Shown: positions 53,327-62,214 of the stretch, piece after piece
How positions within the stretch are numbered: the stretch's first letter is position 1
Layout: each line of letters starts with the position of its first letter
Source of the DNA: Nitrosomonas marina
Lineage (GTDB): Bacteria > Pseudomonadota > Gammaproteobacteria > Burkholderiales > Nitrosomonadaceae
Assembly (NCBI RefSeq): GCF_900111605.1
Contig: NZ_FOIA01000011.1
Span: forward strand, 37,375 to 101,374
Direction of reading: 5' to 3'
DNA length: 64,000 bases
Position numbers and translations under genes: made by a program
The notes under the pieces: model-generated
What the model was told of the DNA's origin: nothing
Databases searched by the model: none
Seen by the model: the letters and a program-made list of their open reading frames with translations, nothing else

Positions 53327-54811
53327 TCATACACGCGTCTCAGCACCTCCATGCTTCACCAGCCGGTGAACCAGCTTCCCTTCCGCATCCAACAGTTCCA
53401 CCTGTAGCGGCATTTTGCCGAGGGCATGCGTTGCGCATGACAGGCAGGGGTCGTAGGCGCGTACGGCGACTTCCAGGTGATTGAGCAGCGCTTCAGTGAT
53501 TTCATGCCCATCGAGGTATTGATTGGCGACGCTGCGAATGGATTCATTCATGGCCTGGTTGTTGCTGGTGGTGGAAACGATTAGATTTGCTTTGGTGATG
53601 ATGCCTTCGTCGTTGACGGTATAGTCATGGAACAGCGTGCCTCTGGGGGCTTCGATAACACCGATGCCCTGCTGACGCCTGTCACCCTTTTCGGCAGTCA
53701 GATCTGTGCCGGTAATTTCATTATCGTGCAGCAGGTGCTGGATCGACTCGGCGCAATGCAGTACTTCGATCATGCGCGCCCAGTGGTATGCAAGCGTATT
53801 ATGTACCGGCCCTTCCCCACCAAACGCCTTGAAGCGCCTGCGTGCAGCTTCGGCAAGTGGGGTGGTGATGGCGTCGCAGTTGTTAACGCGCGCAAGCGGA
53901 CCGACCCGGTACCAGCCTCGATCGTTGCCAAGTTGCTGCAGATACGGAAATTTCATGTAACTCCACGCGCGCACTTCCTCGCGCAGTATCTGCCGGTAGT
54001 CGCAGTAGTCCTGATGGTCGAAAATCGGCGTGCCACCGGAATCGCATGCACGCAACCCGCCGTGATAAAATTCCAGTGCTCCCGTATCGTCAACAAGACT
54101 CAGATAATTCGAATGAAACATGGCAAAATCCGCATGCTCCGGGTGCTCCGTATGAATTTGCTCGTTCAACCGCAGTGCATTCTTGCTCCACTGCAAAACA
54201 TTCTCAATATCCGCCAGTAACGCGTCGCGCCAGGTTTGCGACAGCGGTCTGTTCATGCCACCCGGCAGGGTGCCGGTACCGTGCACGCGCTTGCCAGTAA
54301 TTGCCTCGATAATCTGCTGGCCGTACTTACGCATCTTGATGCCCTGCATGGCAATATCGGGGTATTTTTCAAGCACACCCGCTATATTGCGGCGCATTGG
54401 ATCGCTGCCGAAACCGAACAGAAAATCCGGCGACGACAGATGAAAAAAATGTAGCGCATGCGATTGCAGAATCTGACCGAAATGCAACAATCGACGCAGC
54501 TTTGTTGCTGTTGGTGTCAGCTGATTGATGCCTGCGAGCTGGTCGACCGCTTTGGCCGCTGCAAGCTGGTGACTAACCGGGCAGATACCGCATAAGCGCT
54601 GTACGAAAAATGGCACTTCCCAGTAAGGCCGTCCCTGGATAAATTTCTCAAAACCGCGGAATTCGACGATATGCAGACGCGCTTCTTGTATGTGGTTATC
54701 ACTGTCGAGCATCAGCGTAATTTTGCCATGCCCCTCAATGCGCGTGATCGGATCAATCGCGATGCGCCGCGTGCCGGTAGCTGTAGATTTTGATGATTTA
54801 CTGTCCGTCAT
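53327..54811 (-). CDS. hoxH: NAD-linked [NiFe]-hydrogenase large subunit
   Basis: A 494-residue catalytic subunit. The nickel ligands are in RLCGICPVSHQL (about 67-78) and DPCLSCATHALG near the C terminus. After the histidine of CATH the chain continues ALGKMPLQVELLDAEGK..., the tail removed by HoxW. The early region TRIEGHGKITLMLD is typical of the group. With HoxY, HoxU and HoxF it forms a soluble bidirectional NAD-reducing hydrogenase (group 3d type). It is the last gene of the operon, 9 bases after hoxY. Confidence 0.96.
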   Translation of the reverse strand: MTDSKSSKSTATGTRRIAIDPITRIEGHGKITLMLDSDNHIQEARLHIVEFRGFEKFIQGRPYWEVPFFVQRLCGICPVSHQLAAAKAVDQLAGINQLTPTATKLRRLLHFGQILQSHALHFFHLSSPDFLFGFGSDPMRRNIAGVLEKYPDIAMQGIKMRKYGQQIIEAITGKRVHGTGTLPGGMNRPLSQTWRDALLADIENVLQWSKNALRLNEQIHTEHPEHADFAMFHSNYLSLVDDTGALEFYHGGLRACDSGGTPIFDHQDYCDYRQILREEVRAWSYMKFPYLQQLGNDRGWYRVGPLARVNNCDAITTPLAEAARRRFKAFGGEGPVHNTLAYHWARMIEVLHCAESIQHLLHDNEITGTDLTAEKGDRRQQGIGVIEAPRGTLFHDYTVNDEGIITKANLIVSTTSNNQAMNESIRSVANQYLDGHEITEALLNHLEVAVRAYDPCLSCATHALGKMPLQVELLDAEGKLVHRLVKHGGAETRV

Positions 54812-54820
54812 AAGGCTGTC

Positions 54821-55363
54821 TCAGTCGTAATGCAGCTGGTCTGCTGCCAGTTGTGGTTTCTGGCCATCTAGCTGCGGCACCAGCAATTGCAAAAACGCAT
54901 CAGCGGATGGCGGACAACCAGGCAGGAAATAATCAATCTTAACCACTTCCTGTACGGGATAAACTTTGTCCAGCAAAAGTGGCAGTTCCGTATCACTCGG
55001 AATCTGCGGATTAGTTACGCCCGTTCCATTGAGATACACTTCTTCAAGGCATTCGCGCAAATCAAAATAATTGCGCATTGCCGGCACGCCACCGGTAATT
55101 GCACAGGCTCCCACAGCGATCAGAATCGTACAGTTGGCACGGAATTCACGCAACACCCGCACATTGTCCGCATTGCATACACCGCCCTCGATCAAACCGA
55201 TATCGCTCGGACTGCATTGTTTAATATCTGTCAGCGGAGACCGGTTGAATTCAATCCGGTCATTCAACAGCATCAGTTTTTCGTCAATATCCAGAAATGA
55301 CATATGGCAACCAAAACACCCGGCCAGCGATGTCGTGGCGATTTTGAGTTTACGTTCAGCCAC
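54821..55363 (-). CDS. hoxY: NAD-linked [NiFe]-hydrogenase small subunit
   Basis: A 180-residue small subunit with the four cysteines of the proximal [4Fe-4S] cluster: CFGCHMSF, the cysteine in EGGVCNADN, GACAITGG and PGCPPSAD. The GTG at 55363 is chosen because AAGGAGG lies six bases before it; it overlaps the hoxU stop by eight bases. It transfers electrons from HoxH to HoxU/HoxF. Confidence 0.93.
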   Translation of the reverse strand: MAERKLKIATTSLAGCFGCHMSFLDIDEKLMLLNDRIEFNRSPLTDIKQCSPSDIGLIEGGVCNADNVRVLREFRANCTILIAVGACAITGGVPAMRNYFDLRECLEEVYLNGTGVTNPQIPSDTELPLLLDKVYPVQEVVKIDYFLPGCPPSADAFLQLLVPQLDGQKPQLAADQLHYD

Positions 55364-56111
55364 GATCATCCTCCTTGCGGGGCACATGTTCCGTCATTGC
55401 CGTGTCGCTGATTGATTGCCTATCGTAAATACGTTCAGCGACCGGCGAATCAAAACTCCGCTCCCTGATCAGAATGGCGCCGACCGGACAGATCTTGGCC
55501 GCCAGATCTTTCGCTTCAATATTGCTGTCACCCAATTTTCCTGATGCGGTATTGACAATCAGGCGGGCATGAATGCCGCGTCCGGCGATAGCGAATACAT
55601 TTTTTTTATCGACATCACGGCTGGCGCGAACACATAAATCGCATAAAATGCAACGATCCCGGTCCAACAAAACAGTCGAATGCGATGCGTCGATTTCCCG
55701 GCGTGGATTGAATTGATGAAAATGTTCTTCGAGCATGCCAAGATAATAACCCATTGCCTGTAACCGGCAGTTGCCCGATTTTTCGCAGGACGGACAAATA
55801 TGATTTCCCTCGACGAATAACATTTGCGTGATCGACAACCGTGCAGCATTCAGTTCCGGCGTGTTGCTGCTGACCTGCTGGCCGGATTGCGCCTGAGTGA
55901 CGCACGCCGCGACTGACTTGCCATTCGCCTCAACCATGCACAACCGGCAATTACCTGCGGGCGTCAGCCCCGGATAGTGACACAGGTGCGGGATATATAT
56001 TTTAACAGCCAACGCCGCATCCATGATTGTCTGCCCGGCATCAAACGGAACCGTTTCACCATCTATCGTAATGCTATTTGCATCAATCGCCTTATTGGCT
56101 TCATTTGTCAT
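55356..56111 (-). CDS. hoxU: Hydrogenase diaphorase Fe-S subunit HoxU
   Basis: A 251-residue NuoG-like Fe-S protein: an N-terminal [2Fe-2S] ferredoxin domain (LCHYPGLTPAGNCRLCMVEANGK), the His-Cys3 region (HICPSCEKSGNCRLQ) and a [4Fe-4S] motif (CILCDLCVRASRD), with AAKICPVGAI. It wires HoxY to HoxF. Start at MTNEANKAI (56111), four bases after the hoxF stop. Length agrees with known HoxU. Confidence 0.94.
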   Translation of the reverse strand: MTNEANKAIDANSITIDGETVPFDAGQTIMDAALAVKIYIPHLCHYPGLTPAGNCRLCMVEANGKSVAACVTQAQSGQQVSSNTPELNAARLSITQMLFVEGNHICPSCEKSGNCRLQAMGYYLGMLEEHFHQFNPRREIDASHSTVLLDRDRCILCDLCVRASRDVDKKNVFAIAGRGIHARLIVNTASGKLGDSNIEAKDLAAKICPVGAILIRERSFDSPVAERIYDRQSISDTAMTEHVPRKEDDRG

Positions 56112-56115
56112 AGGC

Positions 56116-57894
56116 TTAATCCAGGTGGGCATCCGCATCGTCGCGATGCGTGATCTGTCGAGCGGTCTCCAGCGCCGCTTCCAGATCAATCTGCGGTGAA
56201 AACGCCTGCTGCATGATACGTTTCTCAAATAAACCGGGAAACTGTCTCAGACTGTCAAGCATATGATTGGCTGCGGTATGTCCCAGACCGCAGTGCGAAT
56301 AGCGCATTATCAAGCTGCTTAGCCGTTTGATTTCTTCGATATCCGCCGCTACCGCACGTCCGTCGACGATTTTTTGCAAACTGCCTTCCATCAGGCGAGT
56401 ACCTACTCGACAGGGGGTACAGAAACCGCAGCTTTCATGCGCAAAAAAACGTGCGAAATTCTGATTCACCGTCAGCAGATCGCGATTCTCTCCGAATACA
56501 AGGAACGAACCGCCGGTCGACACACCCTCAAAACTGATCCGCCGTCGAAAATCCCTGTGCGCCACAAGTGTTCCGGCAGGCCCACCGATCTGTACCGCCT
56601 GCACGTTGTCTGCACCGCAATCATCAAGAATCTCTTGAATACTGACGCCAAAAGCGTATTCATAAATGCCCGGATTTCGACAATCGCCGCTGACACTCAA
56701 AATTTTACTGCCCGTAGATTGCTCCGTTCCAGCCATTCTGAAATTGTCACTGCCATGAGTGACAATATACGCGGCTGCAATAAAAGTTTCTACATTGTTC
56801 ACGGCAGTCGGCTGCCCAAGATAGCCATGCGTAACCGGAAATGGCGGGCGTATTCGCGGCACGCCCGGTTTGCCTTCAAGCGATTCGATCAGCGCAGACT
56901 CCTCTCCGCAGATATACGCTCCTGCGCCGACGACAATTTCAATATCAAAATCAAAACCGGCATGCCCCAATATCGAACAACCCAGCAGATTATTGCTGTA
57001 GTGCAACTCCAGCGCTTCCTGCAAATGAGCCAGCAAATACCGGTACTCGCCACGCAGATAGAGGTATCCTTTTCTGGCGCCGATCACTAACGCGCAAATT
57101 GTCATGCCCTCAAAAAGTGCACCAGCATGACATTGCAACAAAACGCGATCCTTGAACGTACCGGGCTCACCCTCATCTGCATTGCAGACAACGTAATGGG
57201 CATCGCCTGTCGCTTCCCGGCATAACCGCCATTTTTTACCGGCACTAAAACCTGCACCACCGCGTCCGCGCAAGCCGGAATGTTCAATCATATCAAGCGT
57301 GCGTCCAGGGCCGGCGGACAGCGCTTTCGTTAAACTGTTACCCGACGAACCGGTATTGTTCAGCAGCATGCCACTCTGTCGAATAGAGCGCGTTATTTGA
57401 AACCAGTCCTGCGGCCACTGACACAACGTCAATTGTTGTTCAACTAGACCAGCTATCCGCGTCACTTTCGTTTCATCGAGTCCCACCAGCGGTATACCAT
57501 TGATGAGCATGGATGCACCGTGATCACACATCCCGATGCAGGATGTTTCACTGATACTGACAAGACCGTCTGCGCGCGTTACTCCAGGGTCAACGTTCAG
57601 ACTCCGACAAAGCATTTTCAGCAGATCGGTTTTACCGGCCTGATATCCGCAGCTTGTACAGTTACTGAGCAGCATATGATACCGCCCCACGGGTTTACGA
57701 TAAAAAAAGGAATAAAAATCCACGACTGATGCGACCTGACTGACGGGCAAATTGAATTCACCGGCAACCCGAACTATTGTTTCTGCCGAAATATGACGAT
57801 CTTGTTGCTGCAGTGTATACAGTCTGTGCAACAGATGCTGTTTATCGAATATAAGACTGTGCGGCCAGCTCTGATTCTTCATAACTACCAGCAT
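56116..57894 (-). CDS. hoxF: Hydrogenase diaphorase flavoprotein HoxF
   Basis: A 592-residue fusion of a NuoE-like thioredoxin-fold [2Fe-2S] domain (about 1-150, CTSCGY and CIGMCDHG cysteines) and a NuoF-like domain with FMN/NAD-binding GRGGAGFSAGKKW, NADEGEPGTFKDR, GAYICGEESALIESLEGK and the [4Fe-4S] site SCGFCTPCRVGT. It reduces NAD+ with electrons from H2, or the reverse. The start could also be the ATG four codons later (57882). It is the first gene of hoxFUYH; hoxE and hypCDE are not in this window. The upstream promoter region is short and carries a MITE half-end. Confidence 0.95.
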   Translation of the reverse strand: MLVVMKNQSWPHSLIFDKQHLLHRLYTLQQQDRHISAETIVRVAGEFNLPVSQVASVVDFYSFFYRKPVGRYHMLLSNCTSCGYQAGKTDLLKMLCRSLNVDPGVTRADGLVSISETSCIGMCDHGASMLINGIPLVGLDETKVTRIAGLVEQQLTLCQWPQDWFQITRSIRQSGMLLNNTGSSGNSLTKALSAGPGRTLDMIEHSGLRGRGGAGFSAGKKWRLCREATGDAHYVVCNADEGEPGTFKDRVLLQCHAGALFEGMTICALVIGARKGYLYLRGEYRYLLAHLQEALELHYSNNLLGCSILGHAGFDFDIEIVVGAGAYICGEESALIESLEGKPGVPRIRPPFPVTHGYLGQPTAVNNVETFIAAAYIVTHGSDNFRMAGTEQSTGSKILSVSGDCRNPGIYEYAFGVSIQEILDDCGADNVQAVQIGGPAGTLVAHRDFRRRISFEGVSTGGSFLVFGENRDLLTVNQNFARFFAHESCGFCTPCRVGTRLMEGSLQKIVDGRAVAADIEEIKRLSSLIMRYSHCGLGHTAANHMLDSLRQFPGLFEKRIMQQAFSPQIDLEAALETARQITHRDDADAHLD

Positions 57895-57927
57895 AACGGT
57901 ATTCTGGCCTGTAATGCAACTTACGAT

Positions 57928-57954
57928 CTAGTACTCTATCAACATGATATTGCC
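57928..57954. repeat. Solo MITE terminal repeat
   Basis: CTAG (57928-57931) followed by 23 bases matching the terminal repeat of the 27.2-kb MITE with one mismatch (CAACATG for CAATATG), ending in TATTGCC. The other end is absent. It lies in the 69-base gap between hoxF and the DUF1614 gene, so it may have replaced or altered the hox promoter. Confidence 0.65.
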
Positions 57955-57963
57955 AGGTTGCTA

Positions 57964-58632
57964 TCAGGCCAGCAAAGCGGCTACGATACCGGTAATAAAA
58001 ATACCATCAAAGGTACCAGCCCCGCCAATTGAAGCGTGGGGCGCCCCTAGTTGCGGAATTTTCTTCAAATGCATTAAGTCAGCGCCGATCAACACCCCCA
58101 GTGTACCACTGATGTAGGCTAGCGGAGCGCTTTGATCCGGACTTAAATACAATCCAACCAATGCCGCACTGACAGGTGCAATCAATACTGGCATACCGAT
58201 ACCCAATCCCGGAATGGGACGGCTGAAGTAATGGCTGACCGCAGCGATGATGCCGATTCCAAACAGGGTAATCAACAGTGTCAGGCCACTATTGACAAAA
58301 AGATAAATCGAAAGCGCAACCGGAATGAGACACCCTCCCAGGTTGATCGAAACCAGCGTTTCATTATAATAGGGATAAACAGGAATTTTTATAATGCTCC
58401 AGTACTTCTCCCGCACTATATGCGATGGATCGGCTTCACTTTTAATGCGCAATACCGGCAGGTTGACCACGCTTCCAAACAATGACAGCAACAGAACTGT
58501 CAAACCCATCTCAGGCGGCAGATTCAGTTTTTCGAAAGCAAATGCAAGCAACTCCAGCTGAATCAGTATCAGCAGGACTCCAAGCAGGAACAAAAAAAAG
58601 ATTAAATGGGGTGGTGAAAACTGGTTTTTCAT
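57964..58632 (-). CDS. DUF1614 membrane protein
   Basis: A 222-residue protein with six or so hydrophobic segments (FFLFLLGVLLILIQLELLAFAF, MGLTVLLLSLFGSVVNLPVL, VALSIYLFVNSGLTLLITLFG...). The C-terminal APHASIGGAGTFDGIFITGIVAALLA is characteristic of DUF1614. No function is known. Start at MKNQFSPP; a longer in-frame start has no support. It reads in the same direction as hoxF, downstream of the MEKHLA gene. Confidence 0.88.
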   Translation of the reverse strand: MKNQFSPPHLIFFLFLLGVLLILIQLELLAFAFEKLNLPPEMGLTVLLLSLFGSVVNLPVLRIKSEADPSHIVREKYWSIIKIPVYPYYNETLVSINLGGCLIPVALSIYLFVNSGLTLLITLFGIGIIAAVSHYFSRPIPGLGIGMPVLIAPVSAALVGLYLSPDQSAPLAYISGTLGVLIGADLMHLKKIPQLGAPHASIGGAGTFDGIFITGIVAALLA

Positions 58633-58743
58633 TAAATCGTCGTTATTTTCATACTTGAACGCGCATATGGTTTGTCTGCATTGATAGGTAAACCCATAAG
58701 CCATGTGTCATGCAAATTCCAGAGACGTATTTCCTGTCGGTCT

Positions 58744-59217
58744 TTACAAAAAACGCCATACCGAAAATGTCGCTCCCTGGCCAATCGTATTGCCATCAGG
58801 GTTCAATATGTTCCAGACAACCGCCTGATCAACCAGAAACCGCTTTCCAGTGCTTGAAATCCTGACCCCGCGATAATCGGCAATATAACCTTGCGTTCTG
58901 GCCTGCTGCAACACCCTGGCGCGTTCCTCCCGGTTTACGGGCTCTGCGGTCATACGTGAAGGAGTCCTGGTAAACTGCCGCCAGTCCATTTCCCACAAAT
59001 TTAACGCCGCCTGGTTACCGTAATTGAGCACCGGGTCCTCCCTCGTCTGGTGCGATACAACAACAAACGAGCAGTTAAACAAATAAGACGCCTGCTCATA
59101 TGTAGTGCCTTTTCGCGGTATTAGTTCCTGTCTGGTCCAATATGCGTAACTGTCCAAAAGATATTGGCACCATCGAAGCATTTGCGGGCTTTTCCAGTCG
59201 GTTTGTGTTGACATCAT
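58744..59217 (-). CDS. MEKHLA domain protein
   Basis: A 157-residue PAS-like MEKHLA domain protein: YLFNCSFVVVSHQTREDPVLNYGNQAALNLWEMDWRQF, then the SRMTAEPVNREERARVLQQARTQGYIADYRGVRISSTGKRF core and a FSVWRF end. It may bind a small molecule; function unknown. It diverges from the HDOD gene. Confidence 0.88.
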   Translation of the reverse strand: MMSTQTDWKSPQMLRWCQYLLDSYAYWTRQELIPRKGTTYEQASYLFNCSFVVVSHQTREDPVLNYGNQAALNLWEMDWRQFTRTPSRMTAEPVNREERARVLQQARTQGYIADYRGVRISSTGKRFLVDQAVVWNILNPDGNTIGQGATFSVWRFL

Positions 59218-59315
59218 TCGCTCTATAAAAAACCAGAGAAAAAGTTTAACGTATTTTTTTAAATGATTCAGTCCAATTCCTTTACAATAAGGTTACATTT
59301 AATTCAGGGTTATTT

Positions 59316-60182
59316 ATGGATCCGAATGCAATCGTCACACGCGCCAAATCCATCTTCTCGCTGCCCGAGGTCGTATATAAAATCAACGAATTGATAACCT
59401 CAGGAAATACCACCAATCAGGAACTTGAACAGACTATACTCAACGATCCGGCATTAACTGTCAGGCTTCTAAAACTGGCAAACAGCGCCTATTTTGGATT
59501 TCCAAAAAAAATTGAAACCGTCTCCTATGCCATTACTTTAATCGGACATAGAGAACTACGCAATCTTGCACTTGCTTCTACTGTGGCAACTGTATTCAAA
59601 GGTATTTCGGCAGACCTGATCAATATGGAATCATTCTGGCATCACAGCCTCAGCACCGGTATAATTGCGCGGTTGATGGCTTATGACATCAATTGCCGTG
59701 AACGGATATTTATTGCCGGGCTGCTGCACGGAATCGGTAAATTAATCCTGCTCAATCAGTTCCCTGAAAAATCCAGCCAGATACTCAGTATCGGTGAAAC
59801 AAATGAGGGTGCTATCGCAAACGCTGAACGGCAGGTCTTCGGCTTCACCTCAACGGAAATATGCGTCGCATTTCTGAAAGAGTGGAATTTACCGGCAAGC
59901 ATCTGGAAGACGGTCGCCTATCAACACGACCCGACCAGTGTCGAACACATTAATTCCGATCCATACATCCTGCATTTGGCGATACTGATTGCGCGCTATA
60001 AACAAAAGCACCGAAATCGTGATATTGCCGCAAACGACATACAATCCTTATGCAAAACGGAAATTTATGAACGCCTGGGGCTGGACAATGAAATGATAGA
60101 ATTAATCAATACTGTAGCCGAGCTTCAAATTAATGAAATGCTCAATTGCATTAGACCCGGGGCCACTGTTGATAACGCCTGA
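59316..60182 (+). CDS. HDOD domain regulatory protein
   Basis: A 288-residue HDOD domain protein, with LNDPALTVRLLKLANSAYFGFPKKIETVSYAITLIGHRELRNLALA and, later, FIAGLLHGIGKLILLNQFPE and AERQVFGFTSTEICVAFLKEWNLP. HDOD domains are non-catalytic relatives of HD phosphohydrolases found in signalling. A standalone gene with divergent promoter to MEKHLA. The start is at MDPNAIV after a GGGTTA spacing without a strong ribosome binding site. Confidence 0.9.
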   Translation: MDPNAIVTRAKSIFSLPEVVYKINELITSGNTTNQELEQTILNDPALTVRLLKLANSAYFGFPKKIETVSYAITLIGHRELRNLALASTVATVFKGISADLINMESFWHHSLSTGIIARLMAYDINCRERIFIAGLLHGIGKLILLNQFPEKSSQILSIGETNEGAIANAERQVFGFTSTEICVAFLKEWNLPASIWKTVAYQHDPTSVEHINSDPYILHLAILIARYKQKHRNRDIAANDIQSLCKTEIYERLGLDNEMIELINTVAELQINEMLNCIRPGATVDNA

Positions 60183-60386
60183 TTGATTATTGAAAATGAC
60201 TGGGCTGAGTTACGTATCTGGAAACGATCAGATCAAGTTGTTGAACTGATGAGCGGTGGCAGGATAATGTGTCTGGAAAGGTAGCGTATAGTATGTAGAA
60301 ACAACTAGTAGTGACATCTACACGAAGAAGTGAATAGAAACTGTGGAGATTATAAAACTTTTTTCACCTTTCTAAAAAAAAGAACC
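60183..60386. other. Intergenic region
   Basis: No gene seen between the HDOD gene and the terminator of the small membrane protein. Confidence 0.4.
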
Positions 60387-60434
60387 AAGCACACAGACAT
60401 TTGTTTACCGATGGAAACAGATGCCTGTGTGCTT
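60387..60434 (-). terminator. Rho-independent terminator of the 34-residue protein gene
   Basis: A long hairpin: AAGCACACAG at 60387-60396 pairs with CTGTGTGCTT at 60425-60434 and inner bases add more pairing. On the minus strand it is followed by GGTTC and a run of eight T (60374-60386 region). A clear terminator that supports transcription of the tiny upstream gene. Confidence 0.85.
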
Positions 60435-60450
60435 TTCCAAACCAATCAAT

Positions 60451-60555
60451 TTACATGTTGTAAATGATCAGTCCAATTACGATAAATGCAGCGGTCGTAA
60501 TACCGATCAGTTTCAGTGTTTGTGAATCTGTTGCTCTGTTTTCATCATTGCTCAT
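60451..60555 (-). CDS. 34-residue single-span membrane protein
   Basis: An ATG with an ideal AAGGAG ribosome binding site seven bases ahead encodes MSNDENRATDSQTLKLIGIT followed by TAAFIVIGLIIYNM. The polar N terminus and one hydrophobic helix (about residues 16-33) look like a small membrane regulator or subunit. A strong terminator follows 16 bases after the stop. Too short for usual annotation but well supported. Confidence 0.72.
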   Translation of the reverse strand: MSNDENRATDSQTLKLIGITTAAFIVIGLIIYNM

Positions 60556-61160
60556 AACTTAATCTCCTTATTGAATTGTTGACAATTTTGTCTTAATTTC
60601 ACCAACTAAAAAAGCCGATAAAAACCGACTTAACCACTAAACAACCACACAAAAAAAGCGGGGTTGTGTCAAAAAATACGACAGATTACTCTGCTCCCCC
60701 AGTATTTTCTAGCGGTTTTGACAACCGTGTAGCGGCTCCCTATTTCTAATGTAACCTACTGGGTTTATTATTATTTTTAATATAACAACCTTCCTTATTT
60801 TTCACTATCAGGCCATTACATTCTAGATTCTAACCTACATTTTTCGACAATGAAAGTTAAGATTGCATTAAACCTTAAAATTTTTGCGGTTTTTTTGTTT
60901 GTATGGCGCATTGCCTGATAAATAATTTTAATTGCTGTTATATGGCCTCTCCAGAAAGTCCGGTTAAACTAATACAAAGCACACGGTTTGAACAAAAACT
61001 TACTCAGTCATGTCCTAATCGAGTATCTACGGAATCAACTTGTTCTGCTATGCTTACACCCGCCAGACTCTGGCAACCAGCCAAAACGTCAGGATTGACA
61101 ACTTTGTCTGTAATTAAATTTTGACCACAAACTATATTTACGGTCGCATTGGAGTAAAAA
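60556..61160. other. AT-rich region, 605 bp
   Basis: No convincing gene. The stretch is AT-rich (for example 60770-60900) and likely holds the promoters of the small membrane protein and of the PGPGW gene. A 73-codon frame at 60903-61124 lacks any recognisable feature. Confidence 0.5.
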
Positions 61161-61580
61161 ATGGATAGTTTATTGGCTGCAATTGAGCAATGGATTCCAG
61201 TTGATGTTCTTATCCACTTGACGATTATCTCCCTGATCAGCTTTATCGCTTCACTGGTACTCATACCAATCATCTTGATTCGTCTGCCTTACGATTATTT
61301 CGACATCAGCGTGCCGCGCTACTGGATGAAGAATCACCACCCAATTTTACGTATTTTCGGATTAATCGCGAAAAATTTACTGGGCGGTGCTTTTCTGATA
61401 GCCGGATTCATTATGCTGTTTTTGCCTGGCCAAGGCATATTGACAATGCTGATTGGCCTGTCATTTGTCGATTTTCCCAAAAAACGCTTGCTGGAAGCCC
61501 GAATTATTGAACAGCCAGTGATTCTGAGAACGATTAATGCCATGCGCCAAAGATACAAAAAACCGCCTTTAATCCTATGA
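61161..61580 (+). CDS. PGPGW-family transmembrane protein
   Basis: A 139-residue membrane protein with two to three hydrophobic segments (LTIISLISFIASLVLIPIILI, GGAFLIAGFIMLFLPGQGILTMLIG) and the family-like FLPGQGILTMLIGLSFVDFPKKRLLEARI. Function is unknown. Convergent with the DUF2165 gene. Confidence 0.8.
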   Translation: MDSLLAAIEQWIPVDVLIHLTIISLISFIASLVLIPIILIRLPYDYFDISVPRYWMKNHHPILRIFGLIAKNLLGGAFLIAGFIMLFLPGQGILTMLIGLSFVDFPKKRLLEARIIEQPVILRTINAMRQRYKKPPLIL

Positions 61581-61596
61581 CACAAAAAGTGCCCGA

Positions 61597-62091
61597 TCAC
61601 GCGCCTCTATCATCATCGGGCTGTACGAGATAAATGAGAATGGCAGTTAAAATCATCACCAGACGAAATGCAGCTTGCTGACTATTGGCAACCTGCGATT
61701 GCCACATCAAGAACCATTCCCCCCCGATTGCGATAATACCGGTAAACCAGAGTAAAATTCCCACTGTCAACCCTGAAATCGCAAATCTTTTCGACCGGTT
61801 AAACAATTCCGGATTGCGCCTCGCCTTGAATAAATAAAAACCGCCATAACAGCACAGCGCGGCTATTATCGCTTCAATCAATATGATCAAACCATAAACC
61901 AGATGGTGCGCCCATGGCGCTTCAATGGCGCGCCACATTCCCGTATTGCCGGGAAATGTCGTGTCCATTTTGAGTACATGTGCAACGAACGTGTAATTCG
62001 ATTCATAATCTGTTACGTTATTGAAAACCACCAGCAGTGCAAAAAAGGCCACGGCCCATACCAGTACAACTTTTGACAGCCTCGTATACAT
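61597..62091 (-). CDS. DUF2165 membrane protein
   Basis: A 164-residue integral membrane protein with four hydrophobic segments, and family features NNVTDYESNYTFVAHVLKMDTTFPG near the start and FTGIIAIGGEWFLMWQS. Predicted small inner-membrane protein, role unknown. It ends 16 bases from the end of the convergent PGPGW gene. Confidence 0.88.
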   Translation of the reverse strand: MYTRLSKVVLVWAVAFFALLVVFNNVTDYESNYTFVAHVLKMDTTFPGNTGMWRAIEAPWAHHLVYGLIILIEAIIAALCCYGGFYLFKARRNPELFNRSKRFAISGLTVGILLWFTGIIAIGGEWFLMWQSQVANSQQAAFRLVMILTAILIYLVQPDDDRGA

Positions 62092-62214
62092 ATGCGACCG
62101 CTCTTACTGATGTTTTAAAACATACTGAATCAAGATCAGTATAAGCCCATGATAGTTATTTCCGGTCCGGGCGGGTTACCAACGCCACGTAACCGGAAAT
62201 ACCATGAAATACTG

